Shown in pieces: positions 5,392 through 8,967 of a stretch of DNA of 8,967 nt. Position 1 is the first letter of the stretch. Each line of letters opens with the position of its first letter. Source of the DNA: WJMT01 sp964445575. GTDB taxonomy: Bacteria > Acidobacteriota > Aminicenantia > Aminicenantales > Aminicenantaceae. Location: positions 1-8,967 of the forward strand of contig CAYULB010000073.1 in assembly GCA_964445575.1 (NCBI GenBank), in the 5' to 3' direction. The position numbers and the translations under genes are program-made. Under the pieces are notes generated by a model. It did not search any database, was not told where the DNA came from, and worked only from the letters and a program-made list of their open reading frames with translations.

Positions 5392-6714
5392 ATGAAAGAA
5401 AAAGATGTTTTTTTGAAAAATTCAGCTTCGGTCATAGAAGAAGTCGAAGAACAGTTAACTAAAATTCTAGGGGAGAGAAGGCGAAAGATAGAGGAGGAGC
5501 TGGAAGAAGTTATAAACAGACAGAAACAAGAGGCGCAGAACAAAATCAATGAACTGGAAAAAGAGGTTACTGAAGAGAGGGAAAGTTTAAGTGAATACAA
5601 GACTCTCCTGTCTAATTTTGAACAAGAAAAAGCCTCTATAAAAGATGAAATAAAGTCTCATCTTAACATTGTGATGAAACTTCAGTCAGAGATTGAATCC
5701 ATAACCAAAAAATCCTTGGAGGAGCTGAAAATCATCGATGATTTGAATAAGAAACTTGAAAATATCAATGAAGAAACATTAGTGAAGCTGTCCAGTTTGA
5801 GAAAGAAATTAGAGGATAAATATGGAATCGAAGCAGAAATTCCTGAAGCTGTAGAGCTTGTGGATGAAGATTTTGACCTGGATGAAGAGCTTGAGAAATT
5901 GAATAAGATCAAAGAGCTGCTGGGAGAAAATGGCAGCCAAACATCTGTATCTGAGATTGAGGAACAGTTAGGAGAAGAGTTAGAAGAAGCGGAGGGATCA
6001 GAAGAAACAGAAGAATTGAAAAAAGAAGAGGAAGAGGAAGCAGCAGAAGAATTGAAAAAAGAAGAGGAAGAGGGATACCAAGAAGAGGAGGAAGAAACAG
6101 AAGAATCAGAATTGGAAATTGAAGAAGAAGGCGAACAAGAAGAAGAGGAAGAGGAAGAGGTCAAAACTGAAGGAGAAGAAGATACACAAACAAAAGAAGA
6201 AGAGGTCCCCCAGGAAGAACAGAAAGAAGAAGCTTACCAGAAATTAGAAGAGTTCAAGAAGGTGGAAGGCAAGGAAGATGAAGCCAAAGTGGTTTATTTT
6301 GAAAACGAAGGGAAGGTCACCCTTGACTGCAAACACATAATCGATTCCATCACCAAAGGTATTCAGAATGCAGAAAGCTTGTACATCAAGCTGGAAGATA
6401 CCACTTCACCAAAAGAACACTTTTTTATCAAACAAGAAATCATCCAGGAGCAGGAAAATGTCCGCAAACTGATCCTGAACTGTCTGAGGGTTTGTGAGAT
6501 GAAAGACTGCTTTTTCCCCAAGAGCACAGAAGATGTTGTGAACAGCGAGAAGCTCAAAGAAATCCTGGAGAAAGTGAGCATGGAAAACTGGAGCAATGAG
6601 AACGACTTCAGCTCTTTTTCTGAATTTATTAATGATTTAAAGAAGGAATTTGATGCGAAGAGCACGCCTTTTGAAGAATATACAGAGTCTATCCTTAATG
6701 AGCTGTCAGGATAA
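5392..6714 (+). CDS. Uncharacterised coiled-coil, poly-glutamate protein
   Basis: I do not recognise this 440-residue protein. Residues about 15-145 are charged, heptad-like and predicted coiled coil. Residues about 155-295 are extremely acidic, dominated by Glu runs with a few Lys, and presumably disordered; they contain a 12-residue tandem repeat (ELKKEEEE occurs twice). Residues about 297-440 look like a folded helical domain of normal composition, with Cys313, His315, Cys364, Cys368 and Cys373. No signal peptide or membrane segment is present, so it is probably cytoplasmic. Start and expression signals are strong (AGGAG at eight bases, near-consensus promoter). It sits between a c-di-GMP phosphodiesterase and a convergent diguanylate cyclase whose coding end it overlaps by nine bases, so a link to that signalling is possible but only by context. 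The purine-rich composition of the middle is caused by the Glu codons. Confidence 0.85.
   Translation: MKEKDVFLKNSASVIEEVEEQLTKILGERRRKIEEELEEVINRQKQEAQNKINELEKEVTEERESLSEYKTLLSNFEQEKASIKDEIKSHLNIVMKLQSEIESITKKSLEELKIIDDLNKKLENINEETLVKLSSLRKKLEDKYGIEAEIPEAVELVDEDFDLDEELEKLNKIKELLGENGSQTSVSEIEEQLGEELEEAEGSEETEELKKEEEEEAAEELKKEEEEGYQEEEEETEESELEIEEEGEQEEEEEEEVKTEGEEDTQTKEEEVPQEEQKEEAYQKLEEFKKVEGKEDEAKVVYFENEGKVTLDCKHIIDSITKGIQNAESLYIKLEDTTSPKEHFFIKQEIIQEQENVRKLILNCLRVCEMKDCFFPKSTEDVVNSEKLKEILEKVSMENWSNENDFSSFSEFINDLKKEFDAKSTPFEEYTESILNELSG
6008..6073 (+). repeat. In-gene tandem repeat, 36-bp period
   Basis: A 30-bp segment beginning CAGAAGAATTGAAAAAAG is repeated exactly at 6008-6037 and 6044-6073. 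The period is 36 bp, or 12 codons, so the frame is kept. It encodes the repeated EELKKEEEE segment of the acidic protein. It lies inside a longer polypurine tract (for example 6137-6160 is all purine) and most likely arose by replication slippage. Confidence 0.85.
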
Positions 6715-8760
6715 AGAATTCACGTACTTTTCCAGCATTTTTTTGTCTTCCAGAGACATTTTTGTAAATTCAATTCCCGCATAATAATGGGAAAGATGTC
6801 CATTCCCTTTGTGGGAATAAACCACCTGTCCTCTGCACTCGAAAGCATTATTACCCAGAACAAGAATAAGGTCTAAGTTTTTATGAGGGGGAATCAGTGA
6901 AGTACTGGAAACTTTGATTCCTCCCTGGCTTATGTTGATTGTTTTCGTGGCTTCATGGCCTTTTTTGTTTTTATAAATCATGGGAACCGAAGAATAGTAG
7001 CGGGGGTACTTTCTTTTTTCTTCTGGGATTTTTTTCTGAAGGGGTTTGTCAGCTTCAGGATCTTTTTTCTCCGGAGAGATTTGGCGGTGATAGAAAGAAA
7101 CCTTATTTTTTTTCCAGATGTAATCTGTTTCTTTCCCTGAGAGGGGCGTTCTCTTTCCTTTTGCGTCAGCTAAAGCTATATCAGCCTCGTTAACCAGGTT
7201 TATTAAGTTTTCTTTATTCACAGAACTGGGGGCCTTAAACTTGTCTTTTGAAAAATGGGTGATACCAAAACTCATGGTCAAATTATGTTGGGGCTGGATC
7301 TCTTGGTTTTCAAAATAGGCTTCCTCCACATTCTTTCTTATTCTATCTGTGAATATCATGGCTTCCTCTTCATTTTCCAGCCCGGATAAAAAGAATAAAA
7401 ATTCTTCTCCACCATAACGGCACAAAATGTCTTCCTCACGGGTGGAAGACTTAAGAATGCTTCCCAGTTTTCTGAGGAGACGGTTTCCTGATTCATGTCC
7501 TAATCTGTCGTTGTAATTTTTGAACCAATCCACATCTCCCATAACCAGAGCGTAAGTGCCTCCTTCCCGGTGTCTTTTGTTTTCCATTTTGATTTTTTGG
7601 ATAACTTTTTCAAAGAAGGGATCCGGCCTTAATAAGCCGGTCAGAGGATCATATTGAATCAGATTGAGCTTTGTGATAGCAATAGATATGTGTTCGGTGA
7701 TGTAAACTAATGTATCCTGGTCCACCTGATCAAATCCTTTGGGGTCAAAATGGTCATCTTGTTTCTTGTTATAAACTTCAAGAACTCCTATGAGCTCATT
7801 TTTATATATGATAGGAAGGCACATGATGCTGAAGAGAGAAGAATTTAACTGCTTTTGGTAGCGGGAGCATATCTCAGCATCTGGGTCTATATTGGAGGCC
7901 TTTACTATTTTGGTAAGCTGGGCTGATTTGGCTGCAAAGTCATTCTCGTTTAAACGAACGATGTGTTTGGTAAAATCCATGTGGGAGAGGATGGAATCGT
8001 CCCATACCAGGGGTTTTAAATATTTTCCCGTAGAGTGATTTTCTTCAAGAATATAGATGGTGGTGCCCCTGGCATTAATGAGTTCTTTGATCTCATAAAT
8101 GGTATCAATAAGGCTGGTGACATCATTGGCCATGTAAAGCTTTTTCAATAAGACCTCGATCTTAAGCCTCTCTTTTTTAAAATATTGAAATTTAGCTTGG
8201 TAAGCAATGCGCTTTTCCATCTCTCTGACTATGGAAGCTCTGATAAATTTTTTTATTTTTTTTATTTCCTGAAAGGCCTTTTGGTAGTCGATTTCCTTTT
8301 TCTCAGCTGACTTTTTGAGAGCCTGGGTTTCGAGAAGAAGAAGTGAGTGTTTCATGGCTGTTTCCAGGGAGCGTCTGAACAGATTCCGGCTGCTTTGGGA
8401 TTGGGAGAAAAGAAAGGTGGTGACAAACCGGTTTTGAGGCCAGCCTCTGGCCGTGTTTATCATTTCTTCTTCGGAATATCCTGTTATGATAAGAGTGGTG
8501 GTTCTTTTAGAGATTCCCTGAAGAAGAGAATAACTGGCAAGGGAGTTATCAGCAACCAGGACATTGAAATCCAGTGATTTCGCTAGAGAGGATGCTTTTT
8601 CAAGGGTGGGAGCGTAATGAATCTGCCCTAAATCAGAACAGAGCTTATCCAGATGAAAAGCTTGTTCACTGCTGTTGTTGAGAATTAGGATTTTTTTTGG
8701 AAAGTTTTTAGAAATAAGCCTGTCTTTGATGGAGTTAGTCTTCTTTTTGATTTTATCCAC
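6706..8760 (-). CDS. Receiver-like/GAF/GGDEF/PilZ protein, predicted diguanylate cyclase
   Basis: Predicted to make cyclic di-GMP from two GTP. The start is GTG (8760-8758), with GAGG ten bases upstream and an in-frame stop just before; the product has 684 residues. Residues 22-138 look like a receiver keeping Asp71 and Thr93 but with Asn28-Asn29 in place of the acidic pair and no conserved Lys. A coiled linker (about 140-205) leads to a GAF domain (about 206-366). The GGDEF domain (about 369-538) has Asp409, FKNYND, the active-site GGEEF (450-454) and a proper RxxD inhibitory site (R441-D444), so it should be active and product-inhibited; the usual GHxxGD reads GHESGN. A C-terminal PilZ domain (about 581-684) keeps RxxxR (583-587) and NxSxxG (609-614), the c-di-GMP-binding motifs. 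No transmembrane segment is evident. Its 3' end overlaps the convergent acidic-protein gene by nine bases. Confidence 0.93.
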   Translation of the reverse strand: MDKIKKKTNSIKDRLISKNFPKKILILNNSSEQAFHLDKLCSDLGQIHYAPTLEKASSLAKSLDFNVLVADNSLASYSLLQGISKRTTTLIITGYSEEEMINTARGWPQNRFVTTFLFSQSQSSRNLFRRSLETAMKHSLLLLETQALKKSAEKKEIDYQKAFQEIKKIKKFIRASIVREMEKRIAYQAKFQYFKKERLKIEVLLKKLYMANDVTSLIDTIYEIKELINARGTTIYILEENHSTGKYLKPLVWDDSILSHMDFTKHIVRLNENDFAAKSAQLTKIVKASNIDPDAEICSRYQKQLNSSLFSIMCLPIIYKNELIGVLEVYNKKQDDHFDPKGFDQVDQDTLVYITEHISIAITKLNLIQYDPLTGLLRPDPFFEKVIQKIKMENKRHREGGTYALVMGDVDWFKNYNDRLGHESGNRLLRKLGSILKSSTREEDILCRYGGEEFLFFLSGLENEEEAMIFTDRIRKNVEEAYFENQEIQPQHNLTMSFGITHFSKDKFKAPSSVNKENLINLVNEADIALADAKGKRTPLSGKETDYIWKKNKVSFYHRQISPEKKDPEADKPLQKKIPEEKRKYPRYYSSVPMIYKNKKGHEATKTINISQGGIKVSSTSLIPPHKNLDLILVLGNNAFECRGQVVYSHKGNGHLSHYYAGIEFTKMSLEDKKMLEKYVNSLS

Positions 8761-8790
8761 TATGGATTGGCCTCAGCATGTATTGTTCAA

Positions 8791-8813
8791 AATCTGATGC
8801 TTACAATCAGATT
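8791..8813 (-). promoter_or_regulatory. Perfect 8-bp inverted repeat in the cyclase leader
   Basis: AATCTGAT (8791-8798) and ATCAGATT (8806-8813) are exact inverted repeats around a seven-base centre. The element lies between the predicted promoter and the GTG start, so it would form a hairpin in the 5' leader or serve as a dimeric operator. No T-run follows on the minus strand, so it is not an obvious terminator. No c-di-GMP riboswitch fold could be recognised around it. Confidence 0.5.
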
Positions 8814-8837
8814 GATTTCCTCTTTTAGCCCACTCAA

Positions 8838-8866
8838 TTTATATTAATTTTTCCTGCGATAGTCAA
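8838..8866 (-). promoter_or_regulatory. Sigma70-type promoter for the diguanylate cyclase gene
   Basis: Read on the minus strand, TTGACT (8866-8861) and TATAAA (8843-8838) are separated by exactly 17 bp, each matching consensus at five of six positions. Transcription would start near 8831, giving a leader of about 70 nt that contains the inverted repeat at 8791-8813. Confidence 0.65.
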
Positions 8867-8876
8867 CCTTTTTTTA

Positions 8877-8942
8877 AAAACAGTAATAAAACAGTACCGC
8901 ATAAAACAGTACATAAAACAGTACCGTGATACCCGTTCACCT
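8877..8942 (+). repeat. Repeat cluster: four AAAACAGTA units ending in the 28-bp repeat
   Basis: AAAACAGTA occurs at 8877-8885, 8888-8896, 8903-8911 and 8915-8923, at spacings of 11, 15 and 12 bp. The last unit begins the 28-bp repeat (8915-8942) that is identical to 2-29. The second unit continues CCGC and the last CCGTGAT, so partial copies of the same element appear stacked. The cluster lies upstream of the cyclase promoter, in DNA with no coding potential. Confidence 0.7.
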
Positions 8943-8967
8943 TGTTTTTCCCCTGATTAATACAATA

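Noticed and set aside
5682..6164. Long minus-strand open frame that would encode a poly-serine protein.
   Set aside because: It is the antisense reading of the Glu-codon (GAA/GAG) tract. It has no ribosome-binding site, and its composition is wholly explained by the sense gene.
8753..8779. Minus-strand eight-codon ORF (MLRPIHSG) overlapping the GTG start of the cyclase gene.
   Set aside because: It lacks a ribosome-binding site. The nearby GAGG is placed for the GTG start instead.
8761..8967. Repeat cluster upstream of the cyclase gene as a CRISPR array or c-di-GMP riboswitch.
   Set aside because: The units are only nine bases long with irregular spacings and no unique spacers, and no recognisable riboswitch core was found.

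Overview
The window is about 9 kb of bacterial chromosome, moderately AT-rich, with proteins rich in Lys and Glu. It carries seven same-strand genes and one opposing gene. The order rpmE-prfA-prmC is shared by many bacterial phyla. The c-di-GMP proteins and the degenerate repeats in the gaps would fit a free-living, deep-branching bacterium, for example a candidate phylum near Acidobacteriota such as Aminicenantes. That placement is a low-confidence impression; nothing in the sequence is diagnostic.

Layout. Positions 1-185 are non-coding, with an interspersed repeat at the left edge and a plausible promoter. rsmD (186-737, 16S rRNA methyltransferase) follows, then a repeat-filled gap and an uncharacterised GNAT-like protein (859-1701). 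A strong extended -10 promoter then starts rpmE (1823-2044, ribosomal protein L31), prfA (2048-3118, release factor 1) and prmC (3131-3988, the methyltransferase that modifies the GGQ glutamine of RF1). This half is a translation block: ribosome methylation, a ribosomal protein, termination and release-factor modification.

The second half is signalling. A receiver/HD-GYP protein (4069-5187, predicted c-di-GMP phosphodiesterase) ends at a clear intrinsic terminator (5204-5232). A near-consensus sigma70-type promoter then drives an unrecognised coiled-coil/poly-Glu protein (5392-6714). Convergent to it, with a 9-bp coding overlap, is a large receiver-GAF-GGDEF-PilZ protein (8760-6706, minus strand, predicted diguanylate cyclase) with its own good promoter and a leader hairpin. 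The enzymes that make and destroy c-di-GMP therefore flank an unknown acidic protein. Both receiver domains look degenerate in opposite ways: one keeps the acidic pair but lacks the phospho-acceptor Asp, and the other keeps that Asp but lacks the acidic pair.

A 28-bp sequence occurs identically and in the same orientation at both ends of the window (2-29 and 8915-8942). A diverged copy follows rsmD, and other short GTGAATG and GAGACGT repeats fill the gaps on the left side. No tRNA, rRNA, CRISPR array, transposase or phage gene was seen.
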